DNA of 64,000 nt from an uncultured Pseudomonadales bacterium (GTDB lineage Bacteria; Pseudomonadota; Gammaproteobacteria; Pseudomonadales; UBA7434). Positions 53,420 through 61,842 of the stretch are shown in pieces. The stretch lies in contig CALSRU010000015.1 of assembly GCA_943788835.1 (NCBI GenBank), positions 1-64,000 of the forward strand. The letters run 5' to 3'. Position 1 is the stretch's first letter, and each line of letters opens with the position of its first letter. A program made the translations under genes and the position numbers. Under the pieces are notes generated by a model. The model ran no database searches. It was not told the DNA's origin and worked only from the letters and a program-made list of their open reading frames with translations.

Positions 53420-55249
53420 TTAATAACCGGACTGACCACTAATAATCTGCTGATAAAAGGCGTCATCCAACAACTCGTAAGTCGTTGATCTAGGCTTAAG
53501 TACATAAATCGGATCATCGGTTTGACCAAGATGGTAAGCTTCATTGCGCAACTTTCCTTTAAACAGCTTAAAAGTCACTGTGGTGTCAGCCTCTTTTTGA
53601 ATGCGCACAAAGACCGGTCGTGAGAAGTTCGATAACTCTCGCTGCGCGAACTCAGAGAATGCTGTTACGTCTAATGTTTGTTCAGGCTGAAGCGTTAAAG
53701 CCGCCATACCAGCCTTGCCTTCGATGCCCGGTATTTCGACACCGTAAATGTTTGCCATGTCTACCTGATCATAAGCATTAATCACTTCAGCGACTTCATT
53801 GGTCGATACATTTTCTGCACGCCAACGAAAGGTGTCACCGACCCGATCAACAAACTGGAAATGTGGCAGCCCCATGGCAAACCCCACATCGATTTGCCGC
53901 ACTAAATCACCCGTATTAAACCAGCTATCGCCTTTTTTACGCACGCTTCGCATAATTTTACTCTCTGAAGCTTCCTTGTTCTTGTATCCATCGAACTGAT
54001 ACTTTTTATCAATGGCAGCAAGCAGCAGGCCGGCCTGACCTTTTTCTGCTTCGACTAAACGGCCCTGCTCATCGCGTATCATTTCATCAGCATCAACATC
54101 ATATTTAACCAACAAAATATCAGCCGAACTTGTGCCTATCGTGCGATCTTTGTTGAGCGCATTGATAAAGGTGACGTTACCTTCACTAGAGCCATAAATC
54201 TCACTAATGCGCTCCACGTTGAAACGCTCACGAAAAGCATCCCAAACATCTGGCCGCAAACCATTACCCAACATAGTATTTAGTGGGTTATTTTTTTCTT
54301 CATCACACTCTGGCTGCATGGCCAAATAGCGACACAGCTCACCCACATAAACAAACAAATTAGTCTGATGGGCTTGCACCTCTTTCCAAAATTGACTGGC
54401 TGAAAAACGGCGCCGCAAAAATATCGAAGCGCCAGAAAAGAAACTAGAACCCACACCCGGCCCCAGACCAGTAAAATGATACAGAGGAAGACAAATATAG
54501 ATACGATCACTTGGCTTTGCACGAAAGCCAATACGGCTATACGGAGTCGCTGCTGATAGATAGCGACGATGATAAATTACAGCTGCCTTAGGGAGCCCAG
54601 TAGTGCCAGACGTAAAGATATACAAAGCTTTCTCACCGGCACAGATCTCTTTTGTTTCAGGCAAATTATCCGCAGACATCTGCGCCAGTTCGCCAGTTAG
54701 ATCTTGCATCCAACTCGGCGCACTGTCGCCACCGTTATCACAAGCAATGTCCCTTACCCATAGGTAGTCACTATCGCTAAGTGGCAAATCGGCTTTTACC
54801 TCCAACACTGGGTCGAGGAGTTCCTGCCCAACAATGCACTTTCTGGCGTCAGTAGTGGTAATACAGTGAACCAGCGGTTTACCCGTGAGACTGGTGTTAA
54901 TTAACCCCGTTACGGCACCAAGCTTGGCTAACGCCACAATACACGCCAGCATCTCGATGCGATTTTCCATGAGCAAAGCCACCGCGTCACCTCGCGCCAC
55001 ACCCTGCTTTTTTAAGGCATGAGCAAATTGGTTGGCCAGCCTATTGAACTCACCCCAGGTAAGCTCTCTGCCTTCGAAGATGATTGCCGAGTCATGCTGA
55101 CAACGTGCCGCAGTTTCCTCAAACATTCGCCCCAATGATTCCTTACTGTCATCTTTGGGCGGCTTATACAGCCCAACTACCGGCAGCATGTATAGAAAAT
55201 CCTGTAATACTGTGCGATATTCTTTAAGCTTCATTTTCATTGGCCCCAC
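53420..55249 (-). CDS. Long/very-long-chain acyl-CoA synthetase (FATP-like)
   Basis: A 609 aa adenylate-forming enzyme. The AMP-binding motif is [15 protein letters not shown] and the ATP loop [29 protein letters not shown] holds the conserved Arg and the hinge to the C-domain, and [10 protein letters not shown] resembles the catalytic Lys region. The form is that of FATP-type synthetases, which activate very long or bulky acids, including bile-acid-like molecules. Start codon is uncertain: GTG at 55249 (AGGAA upstream) or the ATG 9 nt later. It is the middle gene of a three-gene operon with two GST-type proteins. Confidence 0.9.
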   Translation of the reverse strand: MGPMKMKLKEYRTVLQDFLYMLPVVGLYKPPKDDSKESLGRMFEETAARCQHDSAIIFEGRELTWGEFNRLANQFAHALKKQGVARGDAVALLMENRIEMLACIVALAKLGAVTGLINTSLTGKPLVHCITTTDARKCIVGQELLDPVLEVKADLPLSDSDYLWVRDIACDNGGDSAPSWMQDLTGELAQMSADNLPETKEICAGEKALYIFTSGTTGLPKAAVIYHRRYLSAATPYSRIGFRAKPSDRIYICLPLYHFTGLGPGVGSSFFSGASIFLRRRFSASQFWKEVQAHQTNLFVYVGELCRYLAMQPECDEEKNNPLNTMLGNGLRPDVWDAFRERFNVERISEIYGSSEGNVTFINALNKDRTIGTSSADILLVKYDVDADEMIRDEQGRLVEAEKGQAGLLLAAIDKKYQFDGYKNKEASESKIMRSVRKKGDSWFNTGDLVRQIDVGFAMGLPHFQFVDRVGDTFRWRAENVSTNEVAEVINAYDQVDMANIYGVEIPGIEGKAGMAALTLQPEQTLDVTAFSEFAQRELSNFSRPVFVRIQKEADTTVTFKLFKGKLRNEAYHLGQTDDPIYVLKPRSTTYELLDDAFYQQIISGQSGY

Positions 55250-55291
55250 AAATTCCTGAGTGATGTTTTTTACAATTTTTGCACTTGCTAC

Positions 55292-56476
55292 CTAATCTGA
55301 CACCCTTAAGTCAGGACCCCACACTTCTAAATGATTGACACGCTCAACGCGGCGGTATGTTTTCAGATCAAAAATTTCTAAAAGGCCGGTTTCCGAAAAT
55401 AAATCAGCTATCGCACGCTGCTCTGCTGGAGATACTTTCATCACGCTATCTTGTAACCTTTGCAGTAAATAAAACCGATACGGCATGACACTGATTTTCA
55501 GGCTGATACCCCGCCAGTCAAACTCAGCGCTACCCATAACTCGCGAACTCGGTTTTTTCAAGCCGTTCGTCCCCGTTTTAAGCTGTGGGTTTTTATCGAT
55601 CCACTCATTAGCAAATTGAACCTGCGCCTTTAACTCTGGCAAATACTCTTGTGCTACATAGCGCATAAGGTTTTTTAGCGTAGCCGGCATAGCATCGTCT
55701 GAAAATAAACTTTCGCCCGCCGAGAAGCCGTCGGTTAGGACTTGCTCGGGCGCATTCATTCGTTCTACGTAGCGAAAAACCTCAGGCGCATACTCTCGCA
55801 TTTGCAAAGATGGATAAGGATCACGCGCAAGATGCGCGAATAACGGTGCAATCAATCCATAATCACCAATAGTCGGCCTGCCACCCAACAAATAGGGCGC
55901 CGACTTTAAATGCGTAGAAAATAGATCAAGAAACTCAGCGTAGCTTTGTTCAATTAAGGGAATTGATTCTGGCGTGACGCCAAAAGCCACCGCTGCTGCT
56001 CGCATCCGCTGGCTAGCAAAATCAAACACTTTTTCAGCTGTCTCAACATCGGCAGCAGGAAACAAGCTCGCCACAAAGTCGTTTTTAAGGAAGGATAAAT
56101 TGGTCTCATCAAAATTCCACCGGTAGTGCATAGCCGGCCGTAACATGCCCTCACCACCAAACAATTCAAATAAATAAGCTACGGCGCTTGCCACGCCTGT
56201 TGATGGGTATGCTGGCAATCTCATCGACTCATTATTAGTGGCGGCCTGCTGCTCAAAAAAATCAATGATATCGGCGCCATCTTGAATCAACGTGCCATTT
56301 GGAGTCTCAAGGATGGGCATAATCATACGCCCCATTACCGGCACAATTTTTTCTGCAAAATACGGATCGCCACCAACACGCTCGACAAAGGGAATATGCT
56401 GCTTGCGCAAATAACTGCGCACTTTACCCATATAAAGCGAGGCAGACATTCCATAGAGTTGATAAACCTCAGGCAT
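55292..56476 (-). CDS. Long GST-family protein (AMHYRW type), copy 2
   Basis: A 394 aa GST-like protein. The N-domain is YQLYGMSASLYMGKVRSYLRKQHIPF, the cis-Pro region PILETPNG, then AMHYRW, a helical domain (YLLGGRPTIGDYGLIAPLFAHLARDP) and a C-terminal extension ending near DSVMKVSPAEQRAIADLF. It has the same length as copy 3 at 60658. It is the first gene of the operon with acyl-CoA synthetase and the Nu-class GST, and its upstream region carries the palindrome at 56651. Confidence 0.82.
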   Translation of the reverse strand: MPEVYQLYGMSASLYMGKVRSYLRKQHIPFVERVGGDPYFAEKIVPVMGRMIMPILETPNGTLIQDGADIIDFFEQQAATNNESMRLPAYPSTGVASAVAYLFELFGGEGMLRPAMHYRWNFDETNLSFLKNDFVASLFPAADVETAEKVFDFASQRMRAAAVAFGVTPESIPLIEQSYAEFLDLFSTHLKSAPYLLGGRPTIGDYGLIAPLFAHLARDPYPSLQMREYAPEVFRYVERMNAPEQVLTDGFSAGESLFSDDAMPATLKNLMRYVAQEYLPELKAQVQFANEWIDKNPQLKTGTNGLKKPSSRVMGSAEFDWRGISLKISVMPYRFYLLQRLQDSVMKVSPAEQRAIADLFSETGLLEIFDLKTYRRVERVNHLEVWGPDLRVSD

Positions 56477-56650
56477 TTAACGTCCTCAAACCACCGTTTT
56501 AGGTGGTACAAATGAATTTACACTAATTATGCCATAAGATTTGTAAGGAGTGCACTATCTCGATTTGGCGAGGTTATTGGCAACCCAAGAACAGTCCTGC
56601 TAGGCAAGTGAACAACCCTGCTAGCTCGGTGAAAATACCCGCCACCTAAT

Positions 56651-56673
56651 TATTATGGCATGGCTTATGCCGA
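56651..56673. promoter_or_regulatory. Operator-like palindrome between divergent GST genes
   Basis: TTATGGCAT-ggctt-ATGCCGA: GGCAT at 56657, a 5-bp centre, ATGCC at 56667, the same core and spacing as at 28927 (sulfatase 1) and 33656 (DUF2855). It is 140-180 bp from both start codons. Confidence 0.6.
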
Positions 56674-56729
56674 CATGTTAAGCTTTCAAGACATCTGTGC
56701 TGCGTAGCTTAAAGCATTCGCCCTACTAC

Positions 56730-56771
56730 AATGCTTCACGATCAATGCTTCACGATCGATGCTCCACTATC
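56730..56771. repeat. 14-bp tandem repeat
   Basis: AATGCTTCACGATC twice in perfect tandem (56730-56757), followed by a degenerate unit GATGCTCCACTATC. It lies 40-80 bp before the GST start. Confidence 0.9.
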
Positions 56772-56811
56772 ACGTCTATCCAAAGCTTTCATAGATCACT
56801 GGGTCATTTAT

Positions 56812-57456
56812 ATGATTACACTTTATGGGGCATCCGCCTCGCCCTTCGTTCGCAAGGTCCTCGCAGTGTTAGCAATTAAACAGCTGCCTTTTGAGCATAT
56901 TCAGCAAATGCCATTTGCCAATGATGCCGAATTCAAAAAAATCAGCCCTCTGGGGAAGATTCCCGCGCTTAAAGATGGCGACATAACCGTCTGCGACTCA
57001 ACGGTGATTTGCGAATACCTCGAAGACAACTATCCTGATCAACCTGTTTATCCCGCTGGCCCTGCCAGTAAGGCCCAGGCGCGCTGGCTTGAAGACCTAG
57101 GCGATACACGAGTAGCCGAGCTAGCTTCGGGTATTTTCTTTCAGCGATTCATGCGCCCGATGGTACTGCAACAAGCCACAGATGAGGCGTTAGTGGAAAA
57201 GATTATTACGAAGCAACTGCCTCCTTGTTTAGATTATATAGAGACCCAAGTGCCCTCCGAAGGTTTCCTGTTTGAAGATTTTGGTGCAGCCGATATCGGT
57301 CTAATTAGTTCATTCATCAATGCAAGTTATGCCGGCTATGAAGTCGACGCCACGCGCTGGCCACTGCTTGCGAGCTTTATTCAGCGGGTTAAATCCCATC
57401 CTACTATCAGCCCGCTGTTGACAGCTGAAGCGCAAATGCTAGGGCTTGCTCAATAA
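56812..57456 (+). CDS. Glutathione S-transferase
   Basis: About 214 aa from the ATG at 56812, where the domain begins (MITLYGASASPFVRKVL); the longer ORF from 56731 runs through a tandem repeat and is unlikely. A standard two-domain GST: Ser in SASPFVRK, GKIPALKDGD and DSTVICEYLED. It may be followed by the dehalogenase gene in one transcript (gap 88 bp). It could conjugate or dehalogenate electrophilic substrates. Confidence 0.85.
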   Translation: MITLYGASASPFVRKVLAVLAIKQLPFEHIQQMPFANDAEFKKISPLGKIPALKDGDITVCDSTVICEYLEDNYPDQPVYPAGPASKAQARWLEDLGDTRVAELASGIFFQRFMRPMVLQQATDEALVEKIITKQLPPCLDYIETQVPSEGFLFEDFGAADIGLISSFINASYAGYEVDATRWPLLASFIQRVKSHPTISPLLTAEAQMLGLAQ

Positions 57457-57544
57457 AACTTTGGGCGTGCCACTGAAAATATAACCAAGCTTGGCGTGCG
57501 CACAAGCGGCAACTGAAAAAATCCTATTGATTTAAGGAACCCCC

Positions 57545-58429
57545 ATGATCAGCGCTGATATGCCTTACACAAAAAAGACCCGACTGGTTGAGGGAAAAAA
57601 GATTGCTTTCATTGAAGAAGGTGAAGGCGATCCAATTGTGTTGTTGCATGGCAACCCTACCTCATCGTATCTGTGGCGCAATGTGATACCTGAGCTCAGT
57701 GGCAAGGGCCGCATTATTGCTCCTGACCTGATTGGCCATGGCGACTCGGAAAAACTGCCTGCTCATGAAGGCCCTGAGCGCTACTCGTTTTTAAGCACTT
57801 ATCGTTATTTGGCGGGACTGCTGCAGGAACTTGGCGCTGAGAAAAATGTTAATTTTGTGATTCACGATTGGGGCAGCGCGTTGGGCTTTTACTGGGCCGA
57901 GCAGCATCCAGAGGCCGTCCGCAGCATTGCTTATATGGAAGGTATCGTCTGCCCGCTAAGCTGGGACAACTGGCCCGAGAGCGCACGCGGGATTTTTAAG
58001 GGCTTTCGATCGGAAAAAGGTGAAGAGCTGGTATTACAACGCAATCTATTTATTGAAGCGGTACTGCCCAGCTCAGTGCTACGCAGCTTAAGCGACGCAG
58101 AAATGCAACATTATCGCGCTCCTTTCTCGTCGACAGATGATCGCCAACCCACGCTCAACTGGCCACGCCAAATCCCCCTTGATGGCGAACCCGCCAATAT
58201 GGTCGATTTAGTGTCAAGCTATGGACAATGGCTAAGTAATAATGAAAAATTGCCCAAGTTATTTATTAATGCTGAGCCTGGCTCAATTTTAGTGGGGGCC
58301 GCACGTGAATTTTGCCGAAGCTGGCCAAACCAAACCGAAATCACAGTTAACGGCAGCCATTTTATGCAAGAGGATTCACCTGTAGAAATTGGTCAGGGCA
58401 TTGCTCTCTGGCTCGACACCATCAACTAA
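57545..58429 (+). CDS. Haloalkane dehalogenase, HLD-II type (LinB/DhaA-like)
   Basis: A 294 aa alpha/beta hydrolase that cleaves carbon-halogen bonds of haloalkanes, giving alcohol and halide. The catalytic set fits HLD-II: halide-binding Asn37 (HGNPTSSYLW), nucleophile Asp108 and Trp109 (HDWGSALG), acid Glu132 (MEGIV) and base His272 (GSHFMQED). The Asp, Glu and His positions match the numbering of LinB from memory. AAGGA is 7 nt before the ATG. It heads a run with DUF1330 and an SDR gene. Substrate range cannot be read from sequence. Confidence 0.9.
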   Translation: MISADMPYTKKTRLVEGKKIAFIEEGEGDPIVLLHGNPTSSYLWRNVIPELSGKGRIIAPDLIGHGDSEKLPAHEGPERYSFLSTYRYLAGLLQELGAEKNVNFVIHDWGSALGFYWAEQHPEAVRSIAYMEGIVCPLSWDNWPESARGIFKGFRSEKGEELVLQRNLFIEAVLPSSVLRSLSDAEMQHYRAPFSSTDDRQPTLNWPRQIPLDGEPANMVDLVSSYGQWLSNNEKLPKLFINAEPGSILVGAAREFCRSWPNQTEITVNGSHFMQEDSPVEIGQGIALWLDTIN

Positions 58430-58468
58430 CCAGTACTTAAACCATTCAACACCCTCATAGGAAAAATT

Positions 58469-58783
58469 ATGGCCGACATCCCTGTTTATATTGTCGTCAA
58501 TCTAGCTATCACCGATGCGCCAGAATACCGTATTTATGAAAAAGGCTTTTTTGGATTATTGAAAAAGCACGGCGGTAGTTTTATCACCTTTGATGACAAC
58601 CCCATCACTTTAGAAGGTGATACACCCCGTGAAGACCGCATGATTATCTTCAGCTTTCCGTCAGAGAGTATCGCTAATGCTTGGTATGCTGATCCCGAAT
58701 ATCAAGCGCTATCAGAACATCGCAGAGCTGGGACTAAGCTTGATTTTTTGACCATGGTGCATGGCCTGCCACCGCGCGATTAA
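58469..58783 (+). CDS. DUF1330 family protein
   Basis: A 104 aa protein of the DUF1330 group, a ferredoxin-like (dimeric alpha+beta barrel) fold. Markers are YIVVNLAITDAPEYRIYEKG and IIFSFPSESIANAWYADPEYQ. Members are often next to catabolic genes; function unknown. It starts 39 bp after the dehalogenase stop, AGGAAA before the ATG. Confidence 0.85.
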   Translation: MADIPVYIVVNLAITDAPEYRIYEKGFFGLLKKHGGSFITFDDNPITLEGDTPREDRMIIFSFPSESIANAWYADPEYQALSEHRRAGTKLDFLTMVHGLPPRD

Positions 58784-58847
58784 ATGCAATAAACAAAGGG
58801 CTTTTAGTTAACTGGCGAATAGTGAGCGCAACCGTGAGTAATTAAAG

Positions 58848-59591
58848 ATGAGTCATCGTGGTAAAACGGCACTGATTGTTGGTGCGGGAGATTATATTGG
58901 CTCTGCCATTGCGCGGCGATTTGCTAGCGAGGGCTATATTGTTCATGCTGGGCGACGCAACGGTGACAAACTGCAACCGCTGGTTGAAGAAATCGCCCTT
59001 GACGGCGGTGTTTGCCGAGCCAAAACATTGGATGCCCGCGACGAGCAAGGCATTGCCAATTTTTTTGCCGATGCTGAAGCCGAAGCGCCCATTGACGTAG
59101 TGGTATTTAATGTCGGGGGCAATGTCTCTTACCCGATCCTAGAGACGACCGAACGAGTCTTTAGGAAAGTTTGGGAGCTCTCATGTTACGCGGGTTTTTT
59201 AGCCGGGCGTGAAGCCGCCCGTTATATGGTGCCGCGCGAGCAGGGCAGCATTTTTTTTACTGGGGCTACCGCAAGCGTAAGAGGTGGCAACTGCTACAGT
59301 GCATTTGCAGCAGCCAAACACGGTTTGCGCGGCCATGCGCAGGCAATGGCTCGCGAGCTAGGCCCTAAAAATATTCATGTAGCGCACTTGGTTATTGACG
59401 CCGCGGTAGATACCACCTGGGTGCGCGAAAGAATACGTGATGCCCGAGGGGACGACGCAGTGAATAACCTACCGCCCGACGGCTTAATGAATCCCGACTC
59501 GATTGCTTCGACATACTGGTATTTGCACACGCAACCGCGCGATGCATGGACGTTCGAGCTCGATGTTAGGCCCTATGTCGAAAAGTGGTAG
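58848..59591 (+). CDS. SDR family protein with Phe in place of catalytic Tyr
   Basis: A 247 aa SDR of the atypical c10-like group. The cofactor loop is GAGDYIGSAIARRF (12-18 core). The YxxxK motif is FAAAK: Phe153 and Lys157, with Tyr149 four residues earlier (CYSAF). The LVIDAAVDTTW segment after the helix resembles related marine SDRs. It may use another proton donor or act on a different reaction. Gap of 64 bp after the DUF1330 gene, same strand. Confidence 0.8.
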   Translation: MSHRGKTALIVGAGDYIGSAIARRFASEGYIVHAGRRNGDKLQPLVEEIALDGGVCRAKTLDARDEQGIANFFADAEAEAPIDVVVFNVGGNVSYPILETTERVFRKVWELSCYAGFLAGREAARYMVPREQGSIFFTGATASVRGGNCYSAFAAAKHGLRGHAQAMARELGPKNIHVAHLVIDAAVDTTWVRERIRDARGDDAVNNLPPDGLMNPDSIASTYWYLHTQPRDAWTFELDVRPYVEKW

Positions 59592-59697
59592 ATCCCAAAT
59601 AAGAACCCCACTCGCTGGGTGTTATTCTAAGTAGAGTTTAACCGGCCGTTGCAAAGAATATCCGCTAAGGCACGTTCTATTGTTGATGATGAACTCA

Positions 59698-60606
59698 TCA
59701 TCTCACATCCAAAAAGGGTATGATTTCTGCTATCAACTCTTCAGGGGCATCCTCTTGTATAAAATGCCCCGCACCAGCAATAATCTTATGATTCTGACCC
59801 TGAGCACCGGGCACAACTTTTTTAAAACGTCTTTCTCCGCGATAGCTCACGCGGTCTTTTTCACCAAATAACGTTAAAAACGGCTTATCAAATTTTTTTA
59901 ACTTTTCCCAAATCGCTCGATTAAGTGGCACACCAGGATTGTCAGGTAGTATTGCAATCAATTGCGGAAATTGGCGAATACCAGCCTGATATTTTCTTTG
60001 GGGAAACGGTGCCTTTTGATAAGCTAAAAACTCCGCATCACTAAATTGCGGCCGCAGCACTGCTTCTCTAAACCCCATTTTAAAAGGAAAAATAGGTAGT
60101 ATTTTCATAATTTTTAACCACCAACGCAGCCATTTATTACCGCCCTCACCCGCCGGTATTCCTGTATTGGAAGCGATGATGCGATCAAACCGCTCGGGAA
60201 ACTCCGACACAAGATATAAACCAATGGTGCCACCCCAATCTTGACAAAAAAGCGTGATATTGCTGAGCTCGTTGGCCAGCAACCACTTCGACATCCACTC
60301 ATAATGCCTGGCTAGCGTGTAATATTTTTTCTTGGCCGGCTTATCACTGCGACCACAGCCCACTAAGTCCACGGCGATCACTCGCCGCCCAGTGGCGACT
60401 AGCGCCGGAATCATATGTCGGTATAAATAGGCCCAAGAAGGGTTGCCGTGCATCAGCAAAATAGGCTCGGCATCTCTTGGACCTTCATCAACACTGTGAA
60501 TGCGTATTTCACTGCCATCGCTATCGGTGATAGTGGTGTAGTGCGGCTCAAAGTTATAGCCCGGTAAATTGTCAAAGCAACTATCGGGTGTGCGCAACAT
60601 TTTCAT
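59698..60606 (-). CDS. Haloalkane dehalogenase, HLD-I type (DhlA/DmbB-like)
   Basis: A 302 aa alpha/beta hydrolase. The N-terminal extension MLRTPDSCFDNLPGYNFEPHY is typical of HLD-I. Active-site residues are HGNPSWAYLYRH, nucleophile Asp123 with Trp124 (CQDWGG), acid Asp251 (GEKDR) and base His281 (GAGHFIQED). A Trp-rich cap segment (KWLRWW, 159-163) could supply the second halide-stabilising Trp. It faces the HLD-II/SDR operon tail to tail and precedes a long GST (copy 3) and MDR gene on the same strand. Confidence 0.88.
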   Translation of the reverse strand: MKMLRTPDSCFDNLPGYNFEPHYTTITDSDGSEIRIHSVDEGPRDAEPILLMHGNPSWAYLYRHMIPALVATGRRVIAVDLVGCGRSDKPAKKKYYTLARHYEWMSKWLLANELSNITLFCQDWGGTIGLYLVSEFPERFDRIIASNTGIPAGEGGNKWLRWWLKIMKILPIFPFKMGFREAVLRPQFSDAEFLAYQKAPFPQRKYQAGIRQFPQLIAILPDNPGVPLNRAIWEKLKKFDKPFLTLFGEKDRVSYRGERRFKKVVPGAQGQNHKIIAGAGHFIQEDAPEELIAEIIPFLDVR

Positions 60607-60657
60607 TTATGTATTCCATTTATGTTAGGCTTTGACGCAGGTGGAGGCGGTAAAAAT

Positions 60658-61842
60658 TTAGGGATGGCGCTGATAGTGGCTCTCACCCCAAACTTCAATA
60701 TGACCTGCACGCTCAACCCTTCGCTGGGCTTTCATAGTCAACAATTCAGTCAAACCCAAACCATCAAAAAATTCAGCTAAGTCTTTTTGCACATCGGCTG
60801 AGAGCTCGGCAAATGTATCGGTAATACGCTGCAGCATATACAACCGATAAGGCATGACCATACCGGTCATGGTGACACCGCGAAAACAATAGTCCATTGG
60901 CATTAGGCTTTTAATGCGCGGCTTCGCCGTCACGCAACTGCCAACTTCTAGCTGCGGATTTTGCCCGAGCCATGCATCAATACTCAGCACCGTCTGGCGT
61001 ATTTCAGGCATAAAATCGCGGCCTATCAACGCCAAAAGGGCTTGTAAGCTACTCGGTATTTCATCGTCAGGAAAATAAGCAGCGTCATAGCTGCCATATT
61101 CAGGTATGTCAGCATTGGCTGCGTTCATTCGCTCTGTCCAACGATAAACACGCTGCGCGCTTTGCTTCATAAGCATACCGGGATGCGGGTCACGCGATAA
61201 GTGGGCATACAGCGGCGCAAAAAAACCGTAGTCGGCAACGCTAGGCAACCCGCCCAACAAATAAGGGTGCTCAGAAAAGTGCGCGTTGAGCAGCGATAGC
61301 AACTCAAGGTACTGATCTTCTATTGCAGATATTGTGTCTGAATTAATACCTAGCAACGGCAAGTATGCCTGCATGGGTGTCATGACTTTTTCAGCTACTT
61401 GGGCAACGATGCCCGGTTTAGCTCCAGGGACGGCATGGTCACCAAACTCATAACGAATAAAGCCCTCGTTAACATCAAGATAATTCCACCGATAGTGCAT
61501 GGCAACTTTAAACAGGCCCTCACTACCAAAGAGATCAAGTATTAATGCTGTAAGGCGTTGTTTTGGCTCAGGTGGATAAACCGAAAATTTACCCAGGTTA
61601 TGATTTTCAAAGTGATCAATGATATCGACAGTATCCTGCACTACACGACCGTCGGCGAGCTCTAAAACCGGCACAATACCGCGCTTAACTTGCGGATAGA
61701 TCTTCTCTCGAAAGCGCTGATCACCCGGCATCACTTCTTGAAAGGCTATGCCGTGCTTACGTAAATACGCACGCACCTTGCCCGAATACATTGACATGGG
61801 CGCGCCATATAAAGTGAAGTCGGGGAGCGTGGGATTGATCAT
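60658..61842 (-). CDS. Long GST-family protein (AMHYRW type), copy 3
   Basis: A 394 aa GST-like protein, the same length and architecture as copy 2: FTLYGAPMSMYSGKVRAYLRKHGIAF, PVLELADGRVV, VAMHYRW, YLLGGLPSVADYGFFAPLYAHLSRDP and a C-terminal extension. Its ATG shares one base with the stop of the MDR gene (TGATG), so the two are coupled. The dehalogenase gene begins 51 bp downstream, so MDR, GST and HLD-I form an operon. Confidence 0.82.
   Translation of the reverse strand: MINPTLPDFTLYGAPMSMYSGKVRAYLRKHGIAFQEVMPGDQRFREKIYPQVKRGIVPVLELADGRVVQDTVDIIDHFENHNLGKFSVYPPEPKQRLTALILDLFGSEGLFKVAMHYRWNYLDVNEGFIRYEFGDHAVPGAKPGIVAQVAEKVMTPMQAYLPLLGINSDTISAIEDQYLELLSLLNAHFSEHPYLLGGLPSVADYGFFAPLYAHLSRDPHPGMLMKQSAQRVYRWTERMNAANADIPEYGSYDAAYFPDDEIPSSLQALLALIGRDFMPEIRQTVLSIDAWLGQNPQLEVGSCVTAKPRIKSLMPMDYCFRGVTMTGMVMPYRLYMLQRITDTFAELSADVQKDLAEFFDGLGLTELLTMKAQRRVERAGHIEVWGESHYQRHP

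Larger units (their letters stand above)
56477..56811. other. Divergent GST control region
   Basis: About 335 bp between divergent GST genes. It holds the palindrome TTATGGCAT-ggctt-ATGCC (56654-56671), a half-site ATTATGCCATAA at 56526-56537, and a 14-bp tandem repeat at 56730. Confidence 0.65.

Noticed and set aside
56697-56879. 60-aa ORF and the longer GST start at 56731
   Set aside because: Both run through a 14-bp tandem repeat; the GST domain begins at the ATG at 56812.
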